Source of the DNA: Saprospiraceae bacterium
Lineage (GTDB): Bacteria; Bacteroidota; Bacteroidia; Chitinophagales; Saprospiraceae
Direction: 5' to 3'
DNA length: 64,000 nucleotides
Assembly: GCA_016787525.1 (NCBI GenBank)
Contig: JAEUUP010000113.1
Location: 103,767 to 167,766, forward strand
The notes under the pieces are model-generated. The model was not told the DNA's origin. It saw only the letters and a program-made list of their open reading frames with translations, and did not search any database. Position numbers and translations under genes: made by a program. Below, piece after piece: positions 8,911-17,590 of the stretch. Within the stretch, counting starts at the first letter, position 1. The number at the start of each line of letters is the position of its first letter.

Positions 8911-8953
8911 AATCGTCTAATTTGTTATTGCCTAACAAGTTAGACGATTTTAT
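8911..8953 (+). terminator. Terminator of the START-like gene
   Basis: A 16-bp stem, AATCGTCTAATTTGTT at 8911-8926 and AACAAGTTAGACGATT at 8934-8949, contains one G-U pair and is followed by a short T run. Confidence 0.75.
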
Positions 8954-8967
8954 TAAAATCATATTTT

Positions 8968-9597
8968 ATGGATTTACAAACCTTTAGTGTTTTTGCTTTT
9001 GCTGCCCTTATGCTCAATATCACGCCTGGCAACGATATGGTTTTTGTCGCAACTCATGCAACCAATCACGGTATCAGAGCGGGCGTGATGGCATCGTTGG
9101 GCATTGCAGTTGGGTGTTTAGTGCATATTTTGGCGGCTACGGTAGGAGTTTCAGCCATTATTGCACAATCTGCTTTTTTGTTCGATACCATCAAGTATAT
9201 TGGGGCGGCATATCTTATTTATATTGGTCTCAAAAGCCTTTTGTCAAAAACGCAAGCATTTGATATTCAACGCAATGAAAATATTAAAACGGAGTGGTCT
9301 ATTTTCAAACAAGGCGTTATTACTAATGTATTGAATCCTAAAGTGGCTTTGTTTTTTCTTGCGTTTTTGCCTCAGTTCGTACCCCCTCAGTACGAAAATA
9401 CAGGTTTGCTCATTGCATTATTGGGTTTGTGGTTCAACTTTTCAGGTACAGTAGTCAACACATTAATAGCCATTGCTTTTGGTAAAGCGGGTAATTTTTT
9501 GAATCGGCATCCGACATTCGTCAAATGGCAAGAAAAATTTACAGGTTTGATTCTGATACTTTTGGGCTTGAAAGTGGCGTTTTTGAAAAAAAATTGA
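8968..9597 (+). CDS. LysE/RhtB family exporter
   Basis: A 209-residue inner-membrane protein with about six helices. It begins with the family signature: LMLNITPGNDMVFVATHATNHGIRAG, where the PGxD-like motif is diagnostic. GVITNVLNPKVALFFLAFLPQFV is the second conserved block. Members export amino acids such as homoserine, threonine or lysine; the substrate cannot be told. A dispersed element is read as PPQYENTG just after the conserved FLPQF block, and an intergenic copy follows the stop codon by 8 bp. Confidence 0.92.
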   Translation: MDLQTFSVFAFAALMLNITPGNDMVFVATHATNHGIRAGVMASLGIAVGCLVHILAATVGVSAIIAQSAFLFDTIKYIGAAYLIYIGLKSLLSKTQAFDIQRNENIKTEWSIFKQGVITNVLNPKVALFFLAFLPQFVPPQYENTGLLIALLGLWFNFSGTVVNTLIAIAFGKAGNFLNRHPTFVKWQEKFTGLILILLGLKVAFLKKN

Positions 9598-9604
9598 CTG
9601 TTTT

Positions 9605-9614
9605 TACTGAGGGG
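9605..9614 (+). repeat. Intergenic copy of the element, 4-G form
   Basis: TACTGAGGGG sits 7 bp after the stop of the LysE-family gene and before the convergent acyltransferase gene. Confidence 0.9.
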
Positions 9615-9640
9615 AACCCAAATCAAGATTTGAAATCGGA

Positions 9641-10630
9641 TTAATGCTTTTTCACCCATTTATGCCAATTCTTTGCCCATGCCAAAGTTGGTTCTTCGAC
9701 CCACCGATAGAAATAATAGGACAGCCAAATGCTGAATGCAACAGCGACAATAATGGCTGTACCCATAAACCACCCATCATCTTTTGCTATTTCTGTCGCG
9801 CCGTCGAGCAATAGCCAACCCGTCACAACATGAGTCAAGTAGAAGGAATAAGATGTTTTGCCCAAAAATTTCGCCCACTTCCACTCAGCATTGACAAATA
9901 GAATAATAGCACACGGTATGGCAGTTGCCAAACAATGTCGCCAATCGAATCCTCGATAGTGCATCAAAAGCATGGCAGGTAGGACGATTGCCAACTCTTT
10001 TTCGTCTATATGACCACGATAGTAGTGAAATAAGACAACTCCAGCCCCAAACGAGGCGATATGATAAGGCAGCCATTCGTAAGGAAAATACCAGTGAGCA
10101 AAGGCAAAAAGCGCGTAAATCGGATACCGAATCCACCATTCTCGCCGATTGAATAAGGCAAAAAAGACCAAAATGATGATGTAAAATTGCCAATCAATCG
10201 CCAGAGTCCAATAAATGCCGCGTAGCCAATGTTCATGCATCACAGCATTGGCATGAAAGATATGAAGGAAAAGATTGTAAGGCTCTAATTGAATCAATTT
10301 ATTGGCTCTGAAATACCAAACACCAGCATCTTTCAACAACATCAGCACGATGCTTGCCCAATATGCAGGTTCAATACGGATGATACGGCTGACCAACTGA
10401 GTCCCAAACTGCCGAATCGAGTAATGTTTTTGAGCCAATGAATACGGGACAACCAAGCCAGAAATGACAAAAAATGCCTCTACTCCCAAATAGCCATGAG
10501 CGAACGATATACTGAGGGGGTGCATTTTGGGTAGAAAATAGTCTGTATAATGGTAAAAAGCGACCGTTAAGGCTGCCAAACCGCGCAAGAGGTCAATGGA
10601 GTGGAAATGATGTTTCTGCTGCGTTGTCAA
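9641..10630 (-). CDS. Acyltransferase 3 family membrane protein (OafA/YrhL type)
   Basis: A 329-residue protein with about ten membrane helices. It opens HHFHSIDLLRGLAALTVAFYHYTDYF, with the RG(L/I)AA and H-x3-10-D pattern of acyltransferase-3 enzymes that transfer acyl groups to cell-surface sugars or lipids. SFAHGYLGVEAFFVISGLVVPYSL is the second hallmark. It probably O-acetylates a surface polysaccharide or LPS component. The dispersed element is read as HPLSISF at residues 37-43, in a loop between the first two conserved blocks. Confidence 0.92.
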   Translation of the reverse strand: MTTQQKHHFHSIDLLRGLAALTVAFYHYTDYFLPKMHPLSISFAHGYLGVEAFFVISGLVVPYSLAQKHYSIRQFGTQLVSRIIRIEPAYWASIVLMLLKDAGVWYFRANKLIQLEPYNLFLHIFHANAVMHEHWLRGIYWTLAIDWQFYIIILVFFALFNRREWWIRYPIYALFAFAHWYFPYEWLPYHIASFGAGVVLFHYYRGHIDEKELAIVLPAMLLMHYRGFDWRHCLATAIPCAIILFVNAEWKWAKFLGKTSYSFYLTHVVTGWLLLDGATEIAKDDGWFMGTAIIVAVAFSIWLSYYFYRWVEEPTLAWAKNWHKWVKKH

Positions 10631-10735
10631 GTTGAAATTCGTTTTTGGGCAAAAATAAAGAAACTGACCACCTCTTTTTAATTATTTTTGAGGGTTTTAA
10701 AATATTTTTGACACTGCTTCGTCAACCCTATTAGG

Positions 10736-11338
10736 ATGAAGTACGCAACATTAACAATCGAACCACAATTGGCTGACGCTCAAAATCGGCAAATACAAGA
10801 AACAGTACGGCGCGAAAGGCAAAGACTGTTGGCTTTTATTCGTCAACGCATACCGCGACAAGACGATGCGGAGGATATTTTGCAAGATGTGTTTTTTGAG
10901 TTTACGGAAATGTACCGCTTGATGAAGCCTGTTGAGCAAATTGCTTCATGGCTTTTTACAGTGGCACGCAACAAAATCACTGACCGCTATCGGAAGAAAA
11001 AACCTCTTCTGTTGGAAGATGTTTTTACATTCACTAATACCAATGGTGACGATGAACCCTACCTGATTGATGAACTACTACCCGCTGCCAATATTCACTC
11101 GGCTGATGTCGAAATGATGCGCGACACCATCATGGAGTCTCTCACAGAAGCCCTCGAAGAATTGCCTGCCGAACAACGCGATGTGTTCATTTGGCATGAG
11201 TTGGAAGATAAAAGTTTTAAAGAAATTGCTGCTGAAACAGGCGTAACAGTCAATACGCTTCTTTCTCGTAAACGTTATGCAGTGCTTTTTCTGCGCGAGC
11301 GTTTGAAATCACTGTATGAAGACTTAGTCAACAACTGA
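10736..11338 (+). CDS. ECF-type RNA polymerase sigma factor
   Basis: A 200-residue sigma factor. Region 2 spans ERQRLLAFIRQRIPRQDDAEDILQDVFFEF and IASWLFTVARNKITDRYRKKK; region 4 spans LEELPAEQRDVFIWHELEDKSFKEIAAETGVTVNTLLSRKRYAV, with a clear helix-turn-helix. An unusually long acidic linker lies between them (TFTNTNGDDEPYLIDELL). The next gene starts 25 bp downstream and encodes a small membrane protein, so the pair may form a sigma/regulator module. The signal it answers is unknown. Confidence 0.92.
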   Translation: MKYATLTIEPQLADAQNRQIQETVRRERQRLLAFIRQRIPRQDDAEDILQDVFFEFTEMYRLMKPVEQIASWLFTVARNKITDRYRKKKPLLLEDVFTFTNTNGDDEPYLIDELLPAANIHSADVEMMRDTIMESLTEALEELPAEQRDVFIWHELEDKSFKEIAAETGVTVNTLLSRKRYAVLFLRERLKSLYEDLVNN

Positions 11339-11363
11339 CAACTAAATAACCAATAACTATTAA

Positions 11364-11747
11364 ATGGAGAATTTTTGGTTGAAAAAAGGCTTGAAAATGG
11401 CGGCATTGGTCGCGCTCTATATCGTGTTTTTTGGCACGTTTGTCATGGCATTGTGGAATTGGCTGATGCCTGAACTGTTCAATTTACCTATGATTTCTTT
11501 CTCTCAAGCCTTGGGTTTGTTTGTTTTGGGACGCATACTGACGGGAGGTTTCAAAATTATGGGCATGTCAACCGAATCAAAAGAGCATTGGGAACAGAAA
11601 AAGCACATGTATGAAAAATGGCAAGGCATGACTCCTGATGAACGTGAACGCTGGCGTGATGAATGGCGAGAAAAATGCCGCAGCCGTCGCCCAATTGGGT
11701 TTCACAAAAAAGACAACGATACACCACAAAAACCTGATATGATATAA
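11364..11747 (+). CDS. Small two-helix membrane protein, partner of the ECF sigma gene
   Basis: A 127-residue protein with two predicted membrane helices (MAALVALYIVFFGTFVMALW and FSQALGLFVLGRIL) and a highly charged cytoplasmic tail of about 55 residues rich in Trp, Glu and Arg (HWEQKKHMYEKWQGMTPDER). It lies 25 bp after the ECF sigma gene. I do not recognise a named family. The layout allows an anti-sigma role, but the protein lacks a recognisable zinc anti-sigma domain, so this is inference from context only. Confidence 0.65.
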   Translation: MENFWLKKGLKMAALVALYIVFFGTFVMALWNWLMPELFNLPMISFSQALGLFVLGRILTGGFKIMGMSTESKEHWEQKKHMYEKWQGMTPDERERWRDEWREKCRSRRPIGFHKKDNDTPQKPDMI

Positions 11748-11753
11748 TTTGTT

Positions 11754-11826
11754 AATAATAATTTGTCATTGGGTAGCACTAATCAATGTCGCTATCAAAG
11801 TGATGACCCAATGACAAATTATTATT
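11754..11826. terminator. Long inverted repeat between convergent genes
   Basis: A 21-bp perfect stem: AATAATAATTTGTCATTGGGT at 11754-11774 and its complement at 11806-11826, with a 31-base loop. It fills the gap between the ECF module and pdxA and probably stops or blunts transcription from both sides, although it has no classical T run. Confidence 0.6.
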
Positions 11827-11834
11827 GATATTCC

Positions 11835-12911
11835 TTAAACATCTTCCAAAATAACCTCGTCCTCACCTTGTTTGAATTTAGCAGAACGTGATTTCAACGG
11901 ATTAGCAGTCATTTCGGCATGTAGTCTGCGGTTTTTAGCAATATCTAAAGCTAAGAACAAGGCTTTGCGGAAGCTCGAAGGGTCAGCTACATTTTTACCA
12001 GCAATCTCGAAAGCTGTGCCATGATCAGGTGACGTACGAACACCTGAAAGACCAGCCGTATAATTGACACCATCGCCAAAAGACAGGGCTTTGAAAGCGA
12101 CCAAACCTTGGTCATGATACATCGCCAAGATACCATCAAACTTAGCATGTTGTCCTGAACCAAAGAAACCGTCGGCAGGGAAAGGACCAAATGCCATCAT
12201 GCCGCGCTCTTTTGCCATATCAATGGCAGGACGAATGGTCTCCTCTTCTTCCATACCAATAGTGCCTTCATCTCCTGCATGTGGATTGAGTGCCAAAACG
12301 GCAATCGTAGGTCGCTCTATATTGAAATCCACCTTCAAAGTTTGATTCAAGATAGTCAACTTGCTCAAAATCTTTTCTCTCGTCACATTTTCAGCCACTT
12401 TACTGAGGGGGAGATGATTGGTGACTAAACCTACGCGCAAGCCGTCGTTTACCATCAACATCAAACTTTCTTTAGCTTCCAGTTGCTCAGTGATGTACTC
12501 AGTGTGTCCAACGTGAGTAAAACCTGCCATCGCCATCGCCTTTTTGTTGATAGGAGCTGTGACAAGTGCGTCAATTTCTTCTTCTTTGAGGGCTTGAACG
12601 GCAGCTTCTAAAGCGCGTAAAGCGTATTTGCCACCAGCTTCACCAATTTTACCCAGTGTGATATTCACATTTTCATTCCAGCAATTGACGACGTTTACTT
12701 TACCATCTTCGGCTTCTTCGGTAGTGCGAATGTTGGCAAATGGGAATTCAACTTGTACAATATTTTTATGGTAGGATACGACTTTTGAAGAGCCATAAAG
12801 TATAGGCGTACAAAGTTTGAGGATGCGTTCGTCAGAAACTGTTTTCAAAATGACTTCCAGTCCAATGCCATTTAAATCGCCTATCGAAATACCTATTTTG
12901 AGTTTTTCCAT
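11835..12911 (-). CDS. pdxA: 4-hydroxythreonine-4-phosphate dehydrogenase PdxA
   Basis: A 358-residue enzyme that oxidises 4-phosphohydroxy-L-threonine with NAD to 3-amino-2-oxopropyl phosphate in the DXP-dependent pyridoxal phosphate pathway. It begins KIGISIGDLNGIGLEVILK. Metal-binding histidines lie in FTHVGHTEYI, LNPHAGDEG and AMYHDQGLVAFK, and the closing block GTAFEIAGKNVADPSSF is typical. Full length. Other pdx genes are not in the window. A dispersed element is read as LPLSKVAEN after the conserved LVTNH. A -7-like TATCTTTG lies at 13021-13014 on the minus strand. Confidence 0.95.
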   Translation of the reverse strand: MEKLKIGISIGDLNGIGLEVILKTVSDERILKLCTPILYGSSKVVSYHKNIVQVEFPFANIRTTEEAEDGKVNVVNCWNENVNITLGKIGEAGGKYALRALEAAVQALKEEEIDALVTAPINKKAMAMAGFTHVGHTEYITEQLEAKESLMLMVNDGLRVGLVTNHLPLSKVAENVTREKILSKLTILNQTLKVDFNIERPTIAVLALNPHAGDEGTIGMEEEETIRPAIDMAKERGMMAFGPFPADGFFGSGQHAKFDGILAMYHDQGLVAFKALSFGDGVNYTAGLSGVRTSPDHGTAFEIAGKNVADPSSFRKALFLALDIAKNRRLHAEMTANPLKSRSAKFKQGEDEVILEDV

Positions 12912-13178
12912 TCTTTTGAATAAATAATAATTGAGAGTTTTGATACAGGTGATTGCTCGATTTTCTCGGCGAACAACCTAAGTTTATTTTTTGCGTTTTT
13001 AATTTACGAAGCGCAAAGATAGATAAAGAATACGTTTTTGTGGGTAAAGTGTTTATTTTTCGACCGTGAACATTTTAATACGGCATAAAGCAACACAATG
13101 AAGTGCCATAAACTCTTTAAAAACCATACTTTCGCACAACTTGTATCAATCACTATTTTTCATTTCATTCTCAAACGC

Positions 13179-14843
13179 ATGAAAAAAACAATCCTCTTTT
13201 TATTCATTTTAGGCTTTTTTACTGAGGGGGTATTGACTCAAAATGTCAACATCACTCAGCGCGCACATGTGCCTTTTGCAGGTCAAACACTGGCCAATAT
13301 CTGTGGTTTTGCCAAAAATGGGCGTGAATATGCCCTTTTAGGTGGTTCACTATACACCATCATCGTAGATGTGACACAACCCGATACACCTAAAACCATC
13401 GTACAAATCCCAAGTATCAACAACTTATGGAAAGAAATTAAGACTTACAAAAACATAGCTTATGTTACGACAGAAGGCGGTGGAGGCTTGCAGGTGATAG
13501 ACCTTTCCGCTTTGCCCGACACGAGCGTGGCAGCGTATAAAGCCTATAATTATGTGGGTGACACGACACGCAATATCATAGACACAGCTATTATTGGCAA
13601 AATGCGGGCTTTTCATGCTTTGCATGTGGACACAACTAAGGGGTTTGTGTATCTTTTTGGCGGCAATTCGGCTGTTTCAAATGGTGGTGCATTAGTTTTG
13701 GATTTAAAACCAGACCCTTATCGCCCAAAATATGCGGGGCAATTCAACATCAACACAAACTATCGCGCCAACTATATCCACGACGGCTATGTGGACAACG
13801 ACACGCTTTTTGCTGCTATGATTTATAATGGCACATTCAATGTAGTTGATTTTAGAAACAAAAAATCGCCCACTGTCATCGTTTCTCAAACAACACCAAC
13901 AGCTTTTACACACAATGTGTGGCTCACTCCTAACCGTAAAACGCTTTTGACGACTGATGAGAATACAGGCTCTTATCTAGCAGCTTACGATATTTCCAAT
14001 TTGTCGAGCATCAAATTGCTGGATAAAGTGCAGAATTTGTCCACAGGTTCGATTGTCCACAATACCCACATTTTGCCCAATGGTAATTTTGCTGTGACAT
14101 CATGGTACAAAGATGGTATCAATATCGTGGACATCACACGCCCGCAGAATTTGGTAGTGGTTGGTACTTACGACACTTACACACAAGGTGTTGGCAATGG
14201 TTTCAATGGGGCATGGGGCGTTTACCCGTTTTTACCTTCTGGAACTTTGGTTGTGTCCAATCTCGATTCAGGCGATGGACTCTATGTATTGACCCCTCAG
14301 TACAAACGGGCTTGCTATCTCGAAGGCATTGTACGCGACTCTGTGACCAAGCAAGTATTATCGGGTGTGTCTGTCAAAATAAACTCAATAGACTTCGACA
14401 AAAAAGCTGTATCAGACATAGGCGGTAATTATCGCACAGGGCAAGTGACCGCAGGGACTTATAGTGTGACTTTCAGTTTGTCAGGTTATCGCTCCAAAAC
14501 GGTAAATGTGCCGTTGGTATCGGGTGCAGTGGCACAACGCGATGTGGAATTGGTGAATTCACTCTACAACAGTGTACCAGAGTTGACAGACAATATCAAA
14601 GTAGCTGTTTCGCCCAACCCGTCTTCTGAGGATTTTTATGTGCAGTATCGTTTGGAGAATATCACTGCCGACGATGCGACTTTATACGTTTATAATATTC
14701 TAGGACAAAACATTCTCTCCCAAAAGTTACCAACTACTGAGGGGGGGATTTCTTTGAAAAATAATTGGCAGTCAGGTATTTACACTATTCAACTAAAAGC
14801 TAATGGACAATTGAGTCATCCAATTAAGGTTGTGAAACAGTAA
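13179..14843 (+). CDS. Secreted LVIVD-repeat (choice-of-anchor B) protein with T9SS sorting domain
   Basis: A surface or secreted protein of 554 residues. Residues 1-22 form a signal peptide (MKKTILFLFILGFF ... LTQ). About 400 residues of LVIVD-type beta-propeller repeats follow (YTIIVDVTQPDTP, GLQVIDLSALPDTS, VVDFRNKKSPTVI, GINIVDITRPQNLVVVG). A carboxypeptidase-regulatory-like beta sandwich starts at YLEGIVRDSVTKQVLSGVSV, and a Type IX C-terminal sorting domain ends it (VSPNPSSEDFYVQYRL ... GIYTIQLKANGQ). I start at ATG 13179 because a TACTTTCG box at 13127-13134 lies inside the longer frame from 13098. Three dispersed elements occur, one inside the signal peptide (TEG), one at TPQYK before the sandwich, one in the sorting domain. 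Confidence 0.88.
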   Translation: MKKTILFLFILGFFTEGVLTQNVNITQRAHVPFAGQTLANICGFAKNGREYALLGGSLYTIIVDVTQPDTPKTIVQIPSINNLWKEIKTYKNIAYVTTEGGGGLQVIDLSALPDTSVAAYKAYNYVGDTTRNIIDTAIIGKMRAFHALHVDTTKGFVYLFGGNSAVSNGGALVLDLKPDPYRPKYAGQFNINTNYRANYIHDGYVDNDTLFAAMIYNGTFNVVDFRNKKSPTVIVSQTTPTAFTHNVWLTPNRKTLLTTDENTGSYLAAYDISNLSSIKLLDKVQNLSTGSIVHNTHILPNGNFAVTSWYKDGINIVDITRPQNLVVVGTYDTYTQGVGNGFNGAWGVYPFLPSGTLVVSNLDSGDGLYVLTPQYKRACYLEGIVRDSVTKQVLSGVSVKINSIDFDKKAVSDIGGNYRTGQVTAGTYSVTFSLSGYRSKTVNVPLVSGAVAQRDVELVNSLYNSVPELTDNIKVAVSPNPSSEDFYVQYRLENITADDATLYVYNILGQNILSQKLPTTEGGISLKNNWQSGIYTIQLKANGQLSHPIKVVKQ

Positions 14844-14947
14844 TTTAGTGAATTGTATTGCCTATATGAAGGGTGTGAATAATGCGAATCTATTAAAACA
14901 GGTATAGACTGTTTTACCTTTGGCAAAAAGCATGTTTTGAAAAGAAT

Positions 14948-15007
14948 TTTTCGGATTACCGTTTATTTTTGATGCCTCGGCATCAAAAATAAACGGTAAT
15001 CCGAAAA
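14948..15007. repeat. 29-bp perfect inverted repeat with 2-base loop
   Basis: The arm at 14948-14976 (TTTTCGGATTACC then GTTTATTTTTGATGCC) is exactly complementary to 14979-15007, with only TC between them. It could extrude as a cruciform or form a very stable RNA hairpin. It might be the LVIVD gene's terminator or a remnant of a palindromic mobile unit. Confidence 0.85.
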
Positions 15008-15027
15008 CCCTCCTTTTTATGCACGTC

Positions 15028-15046
15028 TTTTGTGCGCAGCACAAAA
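15028..15046. repeat. Short palindrome TTTTGTGC-GCA-GCACAAAA
   Basis: 8-bp perfect arms flank a 3-base loop, 20 bp beyond the larger palindrome at 14948-15007. Confidence 0.7.
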
Positions 15047-15118
15047 CAGTGAGTTATTTGTAAAAATTTGATTTTCAACGTCAATAACTTATGCCCAACC
15101 CTCAATATCTATATAACT

Positions 15119-15157
15119 AAAGCCACGCCCTCTATTCTATACTGAGGGGGTGGCTTT
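15119..15157. terminator. Hairpin whose 3' arm is a dispersed element
   Basis: AAAGCCACGCCCTC at 15119-15132 pairs with GAGGGGGTGGCTTT at 15144-15157 (13 of 14 bp). The right arm contains the GAGGGGG of the element at 15140-15150. No long T run follows, so its strength as a terminator is uncertain. Confidence 0.6.
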
Positions 15158-15292
15158 GTGCTGTAAAAAGAGTTTTACTATTGTTTTATAAATTTCGCTT
15201 GTTCTGTACCGACTTTTAAATAAACTTTCACACTGTCAGTCATCGGTTTGTGTGAATGCCCTAAGCATATTGAATGACAAAGACCACATAAA

Positions 15293-15324
15293 TTGGATTA
15301 TTTGCCCTCAAAAATCTACTTTTG
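15293..15324 (+). promoter_or_regulatory. Probable promoter of the E1 dehydrogenase gene
   Basis: TTG at 15293-15295, a 21-base spacer, and TACTTTTG at 15317-15324 match the Bacteroidota promoter pattern, about 47 bp before the start codon. Confidence 0.6.
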
Positions 15325-15370
15325 CGGCTTCAAATAGATAAAAATCACCTAACCAAATTCAGATATTGCT

Positions 15371-17488
15371 ATGTCAAAAAACCAATTAGAAGCCCGAACG
15401 GCACTACCGACCGATGTTTTACTGAGGGGGTATTGTTTGGTGGCAACTGCCAAAACTATGGCAGAAACTTATGAAGAAAACTTCCGTTTTGTTGCCAAAT
15501 ACGTTCATGCAGTGTCGCGTGGACACGAGGCTGTGCAAGTGGCTTTGGGTATGCAGCTCCTACCGCAAGATATTCTAGGACCTTACTACCGCGATGATGC
15601 GATGATGTTGTCTATTGGTTCTTCACCGCTCGATTTGATGCTGCAACTGATGGCAAAACGCGATGACCCATACTCAGGCGGACGACAATATTACTGCCAT
15701 ACCAGTCTGTGCGATGTGGACAAGCCGACAATTCCACACTTATCTGCAGCAACGGGTATGCAAGCTATTCCAATGACGGGTGCGGCTTTGGGTGTGGCTT
15801 ACAAAGAGGCTGTTGGCTTGACACATGAGACAGATGAGGACAAACCCATAGTGGTTTGCTCGTTTGGCGATGCTTCGGTTACTGAGGGGGAGGTGTCTGA
15901 AGCCTTTCAAATGGCTGTTTTGAAACGGTTGCCTATACTGTATTTGGTTCAAGATAATGGTTGGGACATCTCGGCAAATGCTGCTGAAACCCGGGCGCAA
16001 GATGCTGCCTTTTATGCTCAAGGCTTCAATGGCTTGGAAATAAGACGCGTGGATGGGGCTGATTTTGAAGCCTGTTATCGTACTTTTTTAGAAGTCATTG
16101 ACACCATACGGCGCGAAAGACGACCTTTTTTGGTTCATGCGCGTGTGCCTTTGTTGACGCACCACACTTCGGGCGTGCGCAAGGAATGGTATCGCGACGA
16201 TTTGGAGGAGCATCAAACACGTGACCCTTTTCCTCGTTTGCGACAATTGATGCTCGAATCGGGTTTTACAATCGAAGACTTAGTTGAGATTGACAATGAA
16301 GTGAAAGCAACGGTCTTGAAAGACTTTGAGAAAGCTAAAGTGGCTGCTGAACCAACACCAGATGACCTTTTTACGCATATTTTTGCACCGACACCCATAA
16401 CTGAAGAGTGTGGCAATCGCACCCCCTCAGTAAAAAATCCAAATTCGGAGGCGCAAAGTGGTATTGGCAAACCGACAGTGATGGTAGATGCCGCTTTACA
16501 CGCCATCGAAGAGTTGATGAGCAAACACAAAGATTGTCTGTTTTATGGTCAAGATGTTGGGCGGCGTTTGGGTGGCGTTTTTCGCGAAGCAGCTACTTTG
16601 GCAGAAAAATTTGGTGACGAAAGAGTCTTCAATACGCCAATTCAAGAGGCATTTATCATCGGTTCGACGGTCGGTATGTCGGCAGTTGGTTTAAAACCGA
16701 TTGTCGAAGTGCAGTTTGCGGACTATATTTTTCCAGGCATCAATCAACTGTTCAGCGAAGTGAGCCGTTCCTGCTATTTGTCGAATGGTAAATTTCCTGT
16801 TTCGATGATATTGCGTGTGCCAATCGGTGCTTATGGCGGCGGTGGTCCTTATCATTCGAGCAGTGTTGAAACCATCATAACGGCTATTCGTGGTCTGAAA
16901 ATAGCCTATCCAAGCAATGGTGCAGATTTGAAGGGTTTGCTCAAAGCCGCCTATCATGACCCAAATCCTTGTGTCATTTTGGAACACAAAGGACTTTACT
17001 GGTCGAAAGTGAAAGGTACTGAGGGGGCTAAAAATATTGAACCTGATGCTGATTATGTGCTGCCTTTTGGAAAAGCCAATACCATCCTAGAAGCTGATAG
17101 TGAACAGATTGCAAAAGGGCATTCGTTGGTCGTTGTTACTTATGGCATGGGTGTGCATTGGGCTTTGAATGCAGCTAAAAATTGTGATGGACGAGTCGAA
17201 ATTCTGGATTTACGCACTTTGTCGCCACTCGATGAAAAAACTATTTTTGATAGCGTCAAAAAACATGGTCGTTGTTTGGTCGTCACAGAAGAAGCGGCGA
17301 ATCCATCATTTGCTCAAAGTTTGGCAGGGCGTATTCAAGAGCAATGTTTTGAATGGCTCGACGCACCTGTTCGTACCATTGGTGCCGAAAATGTACCAGC
17401 TGTGCCATTGAATGAAGTTTTGGAACGGACAATGATGCCCTCAATCGAAAAGGTAGGTCAAGCCATCAAACAGTTGTTAGAATATTGA
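15371..17488 (+). CDS. Branched-chain 2-oxoacid dehydrogenase E1, fused alpha-beta
   Basis: A 705-residue thiamine-diphosphate enzyme that decarboxylates 2-oxoisovalerate-type acids and passes the acyl group to E2. The alpha half (about 1-340) holds the TPP motif GDASVTEGEVSEAF ... LVQDNGWDIS around 170-205; the beta half (about 365-705) runs from MVDAALHAIEELMSKHKDCLFYGQDVG through EVQFADYIFPGINQL to DLRTLSPLDEKTI. The two are joined by a linker near residue 350, an arrangement common in Bacteroidota. Four dispersed elements, the most in any gene here: LLRGYC near the N-terminus, SVTEGEV inside the TPP loop, TPSVKN in the inter-subunit linker, and KGTEGAK in the beta half. The downstream gap has only a weak 7-bp hairpin at 17496-17515. 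Confidence 0.93.
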   Translation: MSKNQLEARTALPTDVLLRGYCLVATAKTMAETYEENFRFVAKYVHAVSRGHEAVQVALGMQLLPQDILGPYYRDDAMMLSIGSSPLDLMLQLMAKRDDPYSGGRQYYCHTSLCDVDKPTIPHLSAATGMQAIPMTGAALGVAYKEAVGLTHETDEDKPIVVCSFGDASVTEGEVSEAFQMAVLKRLPILYLVQDNGWDISANAAETRAQDAAFYAQGFNGLEIRRVDGADFEACYRTFLEVIDTIRRERRPFLVHARVPLLTHHTSGVRKEWYRDDLEEHQTRDPFPRLRQLMLESGFTIEDLVEIDNEVKATVLKDFEKAKVAAEPTPDDLFTHIFAPTPITEECGNRTPSVKNPNSEAQSGIGKPTVMVDAALHAIEELMSKHKDCLFYGQDVGRRLGGVFREAATLAEKFGDERVFNTPIQEAFIIGSTVGMSAVGLKPIVEVQFADYIFPGINQLFSEVSRSCYLSNGKFPVSMILRVPIGAYGGGGPYHSSSVETIITAIRGLKIAYPSNGADLKGLLKAAYHDPNPCVILEHKGLYWSKVKGTEGAKNIEPDADYVLPFGKANTILEADSEQIAKGHSLVVVTYGMGVHWALNAAKNCDGRVEILDLRTLSPLDEKTIFDSVKKHGRCLVVTEEAANPSFAQSLAGRIQEQCFEWLDAPVRTIGAENVPAVPLNEVLERTMMPSIEKVGQAIKQLLEY

Positions 17489-17590
17489 CAATAACGTGTC
17501 ATAATTTAATGACACAATTAAACGCAACCGAATTTAAGAGTCAAACGTTTGGTAAAGTGTTCGGTTTTAGAAAAGAAGAAAATCTGAATC

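Larger units (their letters stand above)
14844..15370. other. 527-bp intergenic region with palindromes
   Basis: No gene that I can support. It contains a 60-bp near-perfect palindrome (14948-15007), a second smaller palindrome (15028-15046), a hairpin built on a dispersed element (15119-15157) and the promoter of the dehydrogenase gene (15293-15324). Confidence 0.7.
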
